Source: an uncultured Bacteroides sp. (lineage in GTDB: Bacteria > Bacteroidota > Bacteroidia > Bacteroidales > Bacteroidaceae). Taken from it: a stretch of DNA of 64,000 bases. Shown here in pieces: positions 26,059 through 33,801 of this stretch. Within the stretch, counting starts at the first letter, position 1; each line of letters opens with the position of its first letter. The notes under the pieces were generated by a model. That model worked only from the letters and a program-made list of their open reading frames with translations. It was not told the DNA's origin and made no database searches. The position numbers and the translations under genes were made by a program. The stretch covers positions 1-64,000 of the forward strand of contig UQPQ01000004.1 in assembly GCA_900542985.1 (NCBI GenBank), in the 5' to 3' direction.

Positions 26059-26107
26059 AAAAACAGCCCGAGAGGGTTTAATATTAATTATATAAGAAAA
26101 AGAAATT

Positions 26108-27427
26108 ATGATGCCAGAAAGAGAAAACAGACAAGACGGAGGTGAAAACACCCAGTATAACCGTGATGGTTACAAGTCTTACAACAGAGAAGGATATAAC
26201 AAATACAACAGAAGTGAAGGTGGAAACAGCTATGGCCGCCGTTCTTATGGTGCGAATCGTGAGAATGGAGATCGTCCTTATCGCTCTTCTTATAATCCTC
26301 GCTTCAATAATAATAATGAGGACCGTCCGCAGCGTTCTTACGGTAACAATCGTCCGCAGCGCTCTTACGGAAATCGTCCGGCTTATGGTAATAATGAAAA
26401 CGGTGAGCGTTCTTCTTATAACCCGCGCTTTAACAATGGTAACCGTCCGCAGCGTTCTTATAATCCACGCTTTAATAATAATGAAGGAGGTGACCAGGCA
26501 CAACGTGCTTATCGTCCGCGTTTTAACAATGGTGGCGAACAGCAGGGTTATGGAAACCGTCAGCCGCGTCCGCGCTTTGCTCCCGGACAGCAGGGGGGAT
26601 ATGGTCGTCAGCAGGGTAATTTCCGCCCACGTACTGCCGATTACAATCCGAATGCAAAATATAGCATGAAGAAACAGATTGAGTACAAGGATATTCTGAC
26701 TGATCCGAACGAACCGATCCGTTTGAATAAATTCTTGGCTAATGCTGGTATTTGCTCTCGTCGTGAGGCAGACGAATTCATTACAGCAGGAGTCGTTTCT
26801 GTAAATGGAGTGGTAGTTACAGAATTGGGTACTAAGATTAAACGTACGGATGAGGTGAAGTTCCACGACCAGCCGGTAAGCGTAGAGCGCAAGGTGTATG
26901 TGTTGCTGAACAAACCGAAAGACTGCGTAACTACTTCGGATGACCCACAGGAACGTAAGACTGTGATGGATTTTGTGAAGGGTGCCTGCAAGGAACGTAT
27001 CTATCCGGTAGGTCGTCTGGACCGTAATACAACTGGTGTGCTGTTGCTGACAAACGATGGTGATCTGGCTTCTAAACTGACTCATCCTAAATATCTGAAG
27101 AAGAAAATCTATCATGTATACTGTGATAAGAATGTAACAAAGGCTGATTTGGATCAGATTGTGCAGGGTATCACACTGGATGATGGAGAAATTCATGCAG
27201 ATGCTATCAGTTATGCTTCTGATACGGACAAGTCTCAGGTGGGTATCGAAATCCATTCAGGAAAGAACCGTATCGTGCGCCGTATCTTTGAATCGCTCGG
27301 TTATCGCGTCATTAAACTGGACCGCGTATATTTTGCCGGACTTACTAAGAAGGGCTTGCGTCGTGGCGATTGGCGTTATCTGACAGAGCAGGAAGTGAAC
27401 ATGCTTCGTATGGGATCTTTTGAATAA
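26108..27427 (+). CDS. RluB/RsuA-type pseudouridine synthase with a long disordered N-terminus
   Basis: 439 residues. Residues 1 to about 185 are low-complexity, rich in Asn, Arg, Tyr and Gly, with repeated RPQRSYGN and SYNPRFNN blocks. An S4 RNA-binding domain follows (IRLNKFLANAGICSRREADEFI, from about 204). The catalytic domain then has VGRLDRNTTGVLLLTNDG with Asp305 and GKNRIVRRIFESLGYRV. It isomerises a uridine in rRNA, probably 23S. The repetitive N-terminus makes a long antisense open frame that is not a gene. Either start codon (26108 or 26111) is possible. Confidence 0.92.
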   Translation: MMPERENRQDGGENTQYNRDGYKSYNREGYNKYNRSEGGNSYGRRSYGANRENGDRPYRSSYNPRFNNNNEDRPQRSYGNNRPQRSYGNRPAYGNNENGERSSYNPRFNNGNRPQRSYNPRFNNNEGGDQAQRAYRPRFNNGGEQQGYGNRQPRPRFAPGQQGGYGRQQGNFRPRTADYNPNAKYSMKKQIEYKDILTDPNEPIRLNKFLANAGICSRREADEFITAGVVSVNGVVVTELGTKIKRTDEVKFHDQPVSVERKVYVLLNKPKDCVTTSDDPQERKTVMDFVKGACKERIYPVGRLDRNTTGVLLLTNDGDLASKLTHPKYLKKKIYHVYCDKNVTKADLDQIVQGITLDDGEIHADAISYASDTDKSQVGIEIHSGKNRIVRRIFESLGYRVIKLDRVYFAGLTKKGLRRGDWRYLTEQEVNMLRMGSFE

Positions 27428-27468
27428 TTATTAATATATGAAATGATTTCACTATATTGAAAAACGGT

Positions 27469-27514
27469 AACGAAGAGTCTGTAGATCATTGGTTGGTTTT
27501 GCAGATTCTTCGTT
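27469..27514 (+). other. Hairpin in the asnS leader
   Basis: A 13-bp stem with one G-U pair (27469-27481 with 27502-27514) and a 20-nt loop. No T-run follows, so it is not an ordinary terminator. It lies 64 bp before asnS. Confidence 0.5.
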
Positions 27515-27577
27515 GGCGTTCGTAACGATGGGAAGTGTAGTGGGGTTGTTTTATTTCAATCATTAAATAACAGACAA

Positions 27578-28981
27578 ATGGAAACAATTCGTAGAACAAA
27601 AATTGTAGACCTTTTGAAACGCCGTGATTTCGGTGCAATGGTCAATGTGAAAGGTTGGGTGCGTACTCGTCGTGGTAGCAAACAGGTAAACTTTATCGCG
27701 CTGAATGATGGTTCTACTATAAATAATGTACAGGTGGTAGTGGATTTGGCTAACTTTGATGAAGATATGCTGAAACAGATTACAACCGGTGCATGTATCA
27801 GTGTAAACGGTGAATTGGTGGAATCGGTAGGTGCCGGACAGGCTGCCGAAATTCAGGCTCGTGAGATTGAAGTGCTGGGCATTTGTGATAATACTTATCC
27901 ACTTCAGAAAAAAGGACACTCTATGGAGTTCCTTCGTGAAATCGCTCACTTGCGTCCTCGTACCAATACTTTTGGAGCTGTGTTCCGTATCCGTCACAAT
28001 ATGGCGATTGCTATTCACAAGTTCTTCCACGAACGCGGATTCTTCTATTTCCATACTCCGCTGATTACAGCATCCGACTGTGAAGGTGCAGGACAGATGT
28101 TCCAGGTTACTACCATGAACTTGTATGATTTGAAGAAAGATGAAAACGGTTCTATCATTTACGACAACGACTTCTTCGGCAAACAGGCAAGTTTGACTGT
28201 ATCTGGACAGCTTGAAGGTGAGCTGGCTGCTACTGCATTGGGCGCTATCTATACATTTGGCCCTACATTCCGTGCAGAAAACTCGAATACACCGCGTCAC
28301 TTGGCTGAGTTCTGGATGATTGAACCGGAAGTGGCTTTCAATGATATCAATGATAACATGGATTTGGCTGAGGAATTTATCAAATATTGTGTGCAGTGGG
28401 CACTCGACAACTGCTACGATGATGTGAAGTTCCTGAATGATATGTTTGATAAAGGCTTGATTGAGCGTCTGCAGGGTGTGTTGAAAGAATCATTCGTACG
28501 CTTGCCTTATACAGAAGGTATCAAGATTTTGGAAGAGGCTGTTGCGAAAGGACATAAGTTTGAATTCCCGGTATATTGGGGTGTAGACTTGGCTTCGGAA
28601 CACGAACGTTATTTGGTGGAAGAACACTTTAAACGTCCGGTTATTCTGACTGATTATCCGAAGGAAATCAAGGCATTCTATATGAAGCAGAACGAAGATG
28701 GTAAGACTGTCCGTGCAATGGATGTTTTGTTCCCGAAAATTGGTGAAATCATTGGTGGATCTGAACGTGAAGCTGATTATGACAAACTGCTGACTCGTAT
28801 TCAGGAATTGAATATCCCAATGAAAGATATGTGGTGGTATCTGGATACTCGTAAGTACGGTTCATGTCCTCATTCTGGATTCGGACTTGGATTTGAACGT
28901 TTGTTGCTCTTCGTAACAGGTATGGCTAATATTCGTGATGTAATACCATTTCCACGTACTCCACGTAACGCAGAATTCTAA
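27578..28981 (+). CDS. asnS: Asparaginyl-tRNA synthetase
   Basis: 467 residues, a class IIb aminoacyl-tRNA synthetase. The N-terminal OB-fold anticodon-binding domain includes [23 protein letters not shown]. Motif 2 is [21 protein letters not shown] and motif 3 is [16 protein letters not shown]. The missing Asp-specific insert and the overall length fit AsnRS. It is followed by a terminator at 29010-29047. Confidence 0.96.
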   Translation: METIRRTKIVDLLKRRDFGAMVNVKGWVRTRRGSKQVNFIALNDGSTINNVQVVVDLANFDEDMLKQITTGACISVNGELVESVGAGQAAEIQAREIEVLGICDNTYPLQKKGHSMEFLREIAHLRPRTNTFGAVFRIRHNMAIAIHKFFHERGFFYFHTPLITASDCEGAGQMFQVTTMNLYDLKKDENGSIIYDNDFFGKQASLTVSGQLEGELAATALGAIYTFGPTFRAENSNTPRHLAEFWMIEPEVAFNDINDNMDLAEEFIKYCVQWALDNCYDDVKFLNDMFDKGLIERLQGVLKESFVRLPYTEGIKILEEAVAKGHKFEFPVYWGVDLASEHERYLVEEHFKRPVILTDYPKEIKAFYMKQNEDGKTVRAMDVLFPKIGEIIGGSEREADYDKLLTRIQELNIPMKDMWWYLDTRKYGSCPHSGFGLGFERLLLFVTGMANIRDVIPFPRTPRNAEF

Positions 28982-29009
28982 TAATCGTTTTTTTTGAATA
29001 AACTGTTAG

Positions 29010-29047
29010 GGCGTCTTGTTGGCTGAAAGGCCGGTAAGACGCCTTTT
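29010..29047 (+). terminator. asnS terminator
   Basis: Stem GGCGTCTT (29010-29017) with AAGACGCC (29036-29043), extended inside by GGC/GCC pairing and followed by four T. Confidence 0.82.
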
Positions 29048-29219
29048 ATATTTTCTGGATGAGAAAACAGAAGACTTTACGGGAAAAAGAGGATTGGGTG
29101 TATGTTGAAAAGAGAAATGAATTTATTGCTAATAATTTAATGAAAAACAGCGTATTTTAAAATGTTTTTGTTATATTTGTGTGTGCTCCGTTAGCAGATG
29201 AACTCTAATACATATAATT

Positions 29220-29714
29220 ATGAAAATCCGTTATTTCTTATCATTGATGGTAGCTATGCTGCTGGGTACAATGAGTACGGTAGTAGCACAGGATATTGAG
29301 GAAAAAGTGCCGGTAACACTGAATGGTGTTTGGCAAATGTGTTTTTATCGTTCAAGTTCGCCCGATATACCCGGTGAATTAAAAACAAGTAATTCTCTTA
29401 AGATTCTTTCCGACGACGGACGTTTCTGTAATTTGGTGATGATGCCGCAGGGGGCTATTATAATAGGTTATGGTACTTATAAGGTAGAATCGCCTGAAGT
29501 GTATTCTGAAACAATTGAAAAGAACATTCATCTTCCTCAATTGGATGGAAAAAAGAATGAGCTTCACTTTAAATTAGAGGATAATGGAAATTTGATGTAT
29601 ATAAAATATTTCCTGGCTCAAGATAAGGATGGGAATCAGGTGGATTCATGGTGCTATGAAATATGGAAGCGGGTAGAAATGCCGGAAGAATATCCGGAGA
29701 ACATTATCCGTTGA
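29220..29714 (+). CDS. DUF4488-like secreted protein
   Basis: 164 residues with a cleavable signal peptide (MKIRYFLSLMVAMLLGTMSTVVAQ). The mature part has NGVWQMCFY, LKILSDDGRFCNLVMM, GYGTYKVESPEVYSETIEKNIHLP and CYEIWKRVEMP, a lipocalin-like pattern I associate with DUF4488 of Bacteroides. Function is unknown and the location is periplasmic. It is a stand-alone gene with a strong terminator. Confidence 0.8.
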   Translation: MKIRYFLSLMVAMLLGTMSTVVAQDIEEKVPVTLNGVWQMCFYRSSSPDIPGELKTSNSLKILSDDGRFCNLVMMPQGAIIIGYGTYKVESPEVYSETIEKNIHLPQLDGKKNELHFKLEDNGNLMYIKYFLAQDKDGNQVDSWCYEIWKRVEMPEEYPENIIR

Positions 29715-29724
29715 TAAAATAAGC

Positions 29725-29768
29725 AAAGAGCGAAGTACAAAAGTCTTGGAAATGTACTTCGCTCTTTT
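29725..29768 (+). terminator. Terminator after the DUF4488-like gene
   Basis: A perfect 15-bp stem (29725-29739 with 29753-29767) followed by T residues. It may also serve the minus-strand gene that ends at 29790. Confidence 0.88.
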
Positions 29769-29789
29769 TATGCTGGAAAGGAGGATGGG

Positions 29790-29990
29790 TTATGCACGAG
29801 ATGGATTGTCCCGTGGAGCCAATAAATAATAGATGGCTGCTCCTATGATTTGAAAAAGCAGGATTATTGCAATCCATAGCGCTTTGGCACCATTACTCAG
29901 TTTCGTATTCTTCATGATGTCAAGGATGGCAATGATGAGGACTGCCAGAAACAAGAATAAGATAAGTATAAAAATACTGTAATTTGACAT
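29790..29990 (-). CDS. Small membrane protein with PLDc_N-type domain
   Basis: 66 residues with two membrane helices, FILILFLFLAVLIIAILDI and ALWIAIILLFQIIGAAIYYLL, joined by MKNTKLSNGAK and ending APRDNPSRA. This is the PLDc_N (PF13396) pattern found at the N-terminus of cardiolipin synthases and in small stand-alone proteins. The function of stand-alone forms is unknown. A TATGTTTG element lies at 30102-30109 on the minus strand. Confidence 0.85.
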   Translation of the reverse strand: MSNYSIFILILFLFLAVLIIAILDIMKNTKLSNGAKALWIAIILLFQIIGAAIYYLLAPRDNPSRA

Positions 29991-30293
29991 GGTGAAATAT
30001 TTTAAGGTTTGTTTGTATCTGCGGTGTATTTAAAATTGCAATTGCATTTATAAGAATGGTGTGATGGAATGACCTTGTATTAAAATAAAGCCCAGATGTA
30101 ACAAACATATCTGTTAAATTATCTTTGTTGCAAGATAAGGAAAAAAAGTGAAATATGCAATTTGAAATGAGATATTTTAGATTGGTGTATAGGGAGGAGC
30201 GCCTCTAGGGAAGAAGAGTGTCTGCAATCTGTGCTGAAATTGTGTATTCGTTAAAACTCAATCATTTGCAGAAAGAAAAAAATATATAAAATC
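29991..30293. other. Intergenic region between divergent genes
   Basis: About 300 bp of AT-rich DNA separate the PLDc_N gene from the rplM promoter. It holds a -7-like TATGTTTG for the minus strand (30102-30109) and a small stem, TTATCTT with AAGATAA, at 30119-30138. I see no gene. Confidence 0.5.
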
Positions 30294-30324
30294 TTTGAGG
30301 GTTCAAGGAAAAGTCGTACCTTTG
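30294..30324 (+). promoter_or_regulatory. Promoter of the rplM-rpsI operon
   Basis: TTTG at 30294-30297 and TACCTTTG at 30317-30324, 19 bp apart, match both elements of the Bacteroides consensus. Confidence 0.85.
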
Positions 30325-30330
30325 CAAGCC

Positions 30331-30447
30331 GATTATTATCAAATAGTGATAAATTTTTAATTCTGAGCATCTTGTTCTTCATTGTCCGGAAGGATGAGAT
30401 AGGAGGAAATTGTTTTTTAGTAGTAACATTTAAAAAAGAATTTAAGA
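30331..30447 (+). ncRNA. rplM 5' leader, candidate ribosomal-protein autoregulatory RNA
   Basis: About 115 nt of untranslated leader between the predicted transcription start and the rplM GTG. L13 leaders that mediate autoregulation are known in several bacteria. I can see local pairing potential (TTATTATC with GATAA at about 30334-30352) but no confirmed structure. Confidence 0.35.
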
Positions 30448-30909
30448 GTGGATACTTTAAGTTACAAGACCATTTCTGCAAACAAGGAAACTGCAACAAA
30501 AGAATGGGTTGTAGTTGATGCTACCGATCAGGTTGTAGGCCGTCTCGGTGCTAAAGTTGCAAAGTTGTTGAGAGGTAAGTACAAACCAAACTTCACCCCT
30601 CATGTAGACTGCGGTGATAACGTAATTATCATCAATGCAGACAAAGTGAAATTTACAGGTAATAAGTGGAATGATAAAGTTTACCTGAGCTACACTGGTT
30701 ATCCAGGTGGTCAGCGTGAAATCACTCCTGCTCGCTTGATGGCTAAACCGAATGGCGCTGAAAAATTGATGAAGAAAGTAGTTAAAGGTATGCTTCCTAA
30801 GAATCGTCTGGGAGCTAAGTTGCTGGGTAACTTGTATGTGTACGAAGGTGCTGAACACAAACACGAAGCTCAGACTCCGAAAGTAATTGATATTAACACA
30901 CTTAAATAA
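30448..30909 (+). CDS. rplM: 50S ribosomal protein L13
   Basis: 153 residues. The L13 core VVDATDQVVGRLGAKVAKLLRGKYKPNFTPHVDCGD and RLMAKPNGAEKLMKKVVKGMLPKNRLGAKLLGNLYVY is clear. The start codon is GTG (MDTLSYKTISANKETATKEW). It is an early-assembly protein of the large subunit and is followed 6 bp later by rpsI, the universal pair. Confidence 0.97.
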   Translation: MDTLSYKTISANKETATKEWVVVDATDQVVGRLGAKVAKLLRGKYKPNFTPHVDCGDNVIIINADKVKFTGNKWNDKVYLSYTGYPGGQREITPARLMAKPNGAEKLMKKVVKGMLPKNRLGAKLLGNLYVYEGAEHKHEAQTPKVIDINTLK

Positions 30910-30915
30910 TAAAGA

Positions 30916-31302
30916 ATGGAAGTAGTAAATGCATTAGGTAGACGTAAAAGCGCTATCGCACGCGTTTTCGTAAGCGAAGGTACAGGAAAGATTACTATTA
31001 ACAAGAGAGACCTTGCACAGTACTTTCCATCAACTATTCTGCAGTATGTAGTAAAACAGCCGTTGAATAAACTGGAAGTGGCTGAAAAATATGATATCAA
31101 AGTAAATCTTTGCGGTGGTGGTTTCACTGGTCAGTCTCAGGCTTTGCGTTTGGCAATTGCTCGTGCACTGGTTAAAATCAACCCGGAAGATAAGAAAACT
31201 CTTCGTGCTGAAGGTTTCATGACTCGCGATCCTCGTGAAGTTGAACGTAAGAAACCAGGACGTCCTAAAGCACGTAGAAGATTCCAGTTCAGTAAACGTT
31301 AA
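30916..31302 (+). CDS. rpsI: 30S ribosomal protein S9
   Basis: 128 residues with the S9 signature GGGFTGQSQALRLAIARALVKI and the basic C-terminal tail GRPKARRRFQFSKR, whose last Arg reaches the P-site tRNA. Cotranscribed with rplM. Confidence 0.97.
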   Translation: MEVVNALGRRKSAIARVFVSEGTGKITINKRDLAQYFPSTILQYVVKQPLNKLEVAEKYDIKVNLCGGGFTGQSQALRLAIARALVKINPEDKKTLRAEGFMTRDPREVERKKPGRPKARRRFQFSKR

Positions 31303-31404
31303 GCTTTTGAGTTTATTAGTTTGTAAGTTGATAAGTTTGTTGCAAGTAATCGGTTTGTATACACTTATGACTAACTCAGAAAACTTAGAAACTCAAAAAC
31401 TTAA
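31303..31404 (+). repeat. Heptad-repeat hairpin between rpsI and rpsB
   Basis: The left arm (about 31304-31338) is built of heptads such as TTAGTTT, GTAAGTT and GATAAGT. The right arm (31370-31402) is built of the complementary type AACTCAG, AAAACTT, AGAAACT, CAAAAAC. The ends pair exactly (TTTTGAGTTT with AAACTCAAAA). Confidence 0.6.
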
Positions 31405-31422
31405 ATGAAAGCGTTTAGTATC

Positions 31423-31481
31423 TAAACCATCGGGATTTTCCTTACAAGGGTTTGTGGAGAAACTACCCGATAGTTGGTTTA
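31423..31481 (+). ncRNA. Structured leader of rpsB-tsf
   Basis: Nested pairing: 31423-31429 with 31475-31481 (TAAACCA/TGGTTTA), 31430-31434 with 31466-31470 (TCGGG/CCCGA) with a TAGT bulge, 31436-31441 with 31456-31461 (one G-U), and a tip ACAA/TTGT at 31444-31447/31452-31455. It ends 40 nt before the rpsB ATG. Probably an S2-responsive leader. Confidence 0.6.
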
Positions 31482-31521
31482 ATTAACAAAAAAGAAAGTA
31501 AACGATTTAAAGATTAAAACA

Positions 31522-32358
31522 ATGTCAAGAGTAAATTTTGATACATTATTGGAGGCTGGTTGCCACTTCGGACATTTGAAGAGAAAGTGGAACCCTGCAA
31601 TGGCTCCTTATATTTTCATGGAACGCAACGGTATTCACATCATCGACTTGAACAAAACCGTTGTAAAAGTAGAAGAAGCTGCTGAAGCTTTGAAACAAAT
31701 CGCTAAATCAGGAAAGAAAGTCCTGTTTGTCGCTACTAAGAAACAAGCTAAACAGGTAGTAGCTGAAAAAGCTGCTTCTGTAAACATGCCTTATGTTATC
31801 GAACGCTGGCCGGGTGGTATGTTGACTAACTTCCCGACTATCCGTAAGGCTATCAAGAAAATGGCTACTATCGATAAGTTGACTAACGATGGTACTTACT
31901 CTAACTTGTCTAAGAGAGAAGTTCTGCAGATTTCTCGTCAGCGTGCTAAGTTGGAAAAGAACTTGGGTTCTATCGCTGATTTGACTCGTTTGCCATCTGC
32001 ATTGTTCGTTATCGACGTATTGAAAGAAAACATCGCAGTTCGCGAAGCTAACCGTTTGGGTATTCCTGTATTTGCTATCGTTGATACAAACTCAGATCCT
32101 TCAAACGTAGATTTCGTAATCCCAGCTAACGACGACGCTACTAAGTCTGTAGAAGTTATCTTGGATGCTTGCTGCGCTGCTATGGCAGAAGGTTTGGAAG
32201 AAAGAAAAGCTGAAAAGGTAGACATGGAAGCTGCTGGTGAAAACGCACCGAAAGCTGCTAAGAAAAAAACTACCAAAGCACGCATGGATAAAGCTGAAGA
32301 AGACGCAATCAATGCTGCTAAAGCTGCCGCTTTCATCGGTAAAGACGAAGAAGCTTAA
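31522..32358 (+). CDS. rpsB: 30S ribosomal protein S2
   Basis: 278 residues. S2 signatures include LLEAGCHFGHLKRKWNPAMAPYIFMERNGIHIIDL near the start and PSALFVIDVLKENIAVREANRLGIPVFAIVDTNSDPSNVDFVIPANDDA. The C-terminal extension (about 235-278) is Ala/Lys/Glu-rich, as in other Bacteroidetes. It precedes tsf, the usual order. Confidence 0.97.
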   Translation: MSRVNFDTLLEAGCHFGHLKRKWNPAMAPYIFMERNGIHIIDLNKTVVKVEEAAEALKQIAKSGKKVLFVATKKQAKQVVAEKAASVNMPYVIERWPGGMLTNFPTIRKAIKKMATIDKLTNDGTYSNLSKREVLQISRQRAKLEKNLGSIADLTRLPSALFVIDVLKENIAVREANRLGIPVFAIVDTNSDPSNVDFVIPANDDATKSVEVILDACCAAMAEGLEERKAEKVDMEAAGENAPKAAKKKTTKARMDKAEEDAINAAKAAAFIGKDEEA

Positions 32359-32370
32359 TATACTTTAAGT

Positions 32371-32444
32371 GGAGAGTTGAGAGTTGAAAGTTGAGAGTTA
32401 CTATAATAAAGCGATTCTCAACTCTCTGTTCTCAGCTCTCTTTT
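32371..32444 (+). repeat. Heptad-repeat hairpin between rpsB and tsf
   Basis: The left arm at 32372-32399 is four heptads (GAGAGTT, GAGAGTT, GAAAGTT, GAGAGTT). The right arm at 32417-32440 is the complementary type (CTCAACT, CTCTGTT, CTCAGCT, CTC). They can form an imperfect stem of about 24 bp followed by four T. It may act as a partial terminator or processing site between rpsB and tsf. Confidence 0.7.
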
Positions 32445-32485
32445 GCTTTAAATAGATTTATTAACTCAATAAAAAAGAAATTACT

Positions 32486-33478
32486 ATGGCTGTAAGTATG
32501 GCTGATATCACCAAGCTTCGTAAAATGACTGGAGCTGGTATGATGGACTGTAAAAACGCTTTGACAGAATCTGAAGGCGATTTCGACAAGGCAGTAGAAA
32601 TTATCCGTAAGAAAGGACAGGCTGTTGCTGCAAAACGTTCTGACCGTGAAACTTCAGAAGGTTGTGTATTGGCAAAATCAACTGGCGACTATGCTGCAAT
32701 GATTGCTTTGAAGTGCGAAACTGACTTCGTTGCTAAGAATGCTGACTTCGTTGCTTTGACTCAGGCTATTCTGGATGCTGCTATCGCAAACAAATGTCAG
32801 ACTTTGGATGAAGTGAAGGCTCTTCCGATGGGTAGCGGTACAGTTGCTGACGCTATTGTAGAACGTAGTGGTATCACTGGTGAAAAGACTGAATTGGATG
32901 GTTATAACTTCGTTTCAGGTGCTTGCACAGCTGTTTACAACCACATGAACAAGAACCAGCTCTGTACAATCGTTTCTTTCAACAAGGTTTGTGATGAAAA
33001 AGTTGCTCACGAAATCTGTATGCAGATTGCTGCAATGAACCCGATTGCTATCGACGAAGCTGGTGTTCCTGAATCAGTAAAAGAAGAAGAAATCAAGGTT
33101 GCTGTTGAAAAGACTAAAGCAGAACAGGTACAGAAAGCTGTAGAAGCTGCTTTGAAGAAAGCTGGTATCAACCCGGCTCACGTAGACAGCGAAGAGCACA
33201 TGGAAAGCAACATGGCTAAGGGATGGATTACTGCTGAAGATGTAGCTAAAGCTAAAGAAATCAAAGAAACTGTTGCTGCAGAAAAAGCTGCTAACTTGCC
33301 TCAGGCTATGATCGAAAACATTGCTAAAGGTCGTTTGGGCAAATTCTTGAAAGAAGTTTGTCTGTTGAACCAGGAAAGCATCATGGATCCGAAAAAGACA
33401 GTTTCAGAAGTATTGAAAGCTGCTGATCCAGAATTGGCTATCACAGAATTCAAACGTTTCACTTTGCGTGCTGAATAA
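32486..33478 (+). CDS. tsf: Elongation factor Ts
   Basis: 330 residues. The N-terminal UBA-like module has ITKLRKMTGAGMMDCKNALTESEGDFDKAVEIIRKKG. The Tu-interacting core includes AMIALKCETDFVAKNADF and HEICMQIAAMNPIAID. It recycles EF-Tu-GDP. The insertion between 190 and 260, rich in charged helices, is common in Bacteroidetes EF-Ts. Confidence 0.96.
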   Translation: MAVSMADITKLRKMTGAGMMDCKNALTESEGDFDKAVEIIRKKGQAVAAKRSDRETSEGCVLAKSTGDYAAMIALKCETDFVAKNADFVALTQAILDAAIANKCQTLDEVKALPMGSGTVADAIVERSGITGEKTELDGYNFVSGACTAVYNHMNKNQLCTIVSFNKVCDEKVAHEICMQIAAMNPIAIDEAGVPESVKEEEIKVAVEKTKAEQVQKAVEAALKKAGINPAHVDSEEHMESNMAKGWITAEDVAKAKEIKETVAAEKAANLPQAMIENIAKGRLGKFLKEVCLLNQESIMDPKKTVSEVLKAADPELAITEFKRFTLRAE

Positions 33479-33506
33479 TCTGATTTATTCTGTAAGATAA
33501 AGGAAG

Positions 33507-33545
33507 AGGCCATCTCAAATTCATTTTGAGATGGCCTTTGTCTTT
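33507..33545 (+). terminator. tsf terminator
   Basis: A perfect 13-bp stem (33507-33519 with 33525-33537), 5-nt loop, then a T-rich tract. Confidence 0.88.
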
Positions 33546-33668
33546 TTATTTCAGAGGGAATAATTGTGATTTCCTTTGAGTGTATGATTGGTCTCATCCC
33601 GATTATCTGTAGGAAGAGGCATTTATTATCATAGTTGTATGTTCATAATTTTATTCGCGAACTTCAGT

Positions 33669-33752
33669 CGACGACGTCGGCTGTACAATCGTCAGCGTTG
33701 ATTATACAGCCAACGACGACAACTCTGCAATCGGCGACGGCGATTAAATCCT
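33669..33752. repeat. 21-bp tandem repeat array, 4 units (array 2)
   Basis: Units at 33669, 33690, 33711 and 33732, exactly 84 bp in total. The first unit, CGACGACGTCGG plus CTGTACAAT, is nearly consensus. It lies between the tsf terminator and the 3' end of the lytic transglycosylase gene. The rest of the 323-bp gap (33479-33801) holds only the terminator and AT-rich DNA. Confidence 0.8.
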
Positions 33753-33801
33753 TCTACACTTATCGTAGCCCTTCTATTCTTGCCACATAATATATGCCTG
33801 A

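Noticed and set aside
26084-27256. 390-codon minus-strand frame opposite the rluB-like gene
   Set aside because: It is low-complexity (RTI/TVRT repeats) and mirrors the repetitive Asn/Arg/Tyr-rich N-terminus on the other strand. The plus-strand protein has S4 and catalytic motifs, so this is an antisense shadow.
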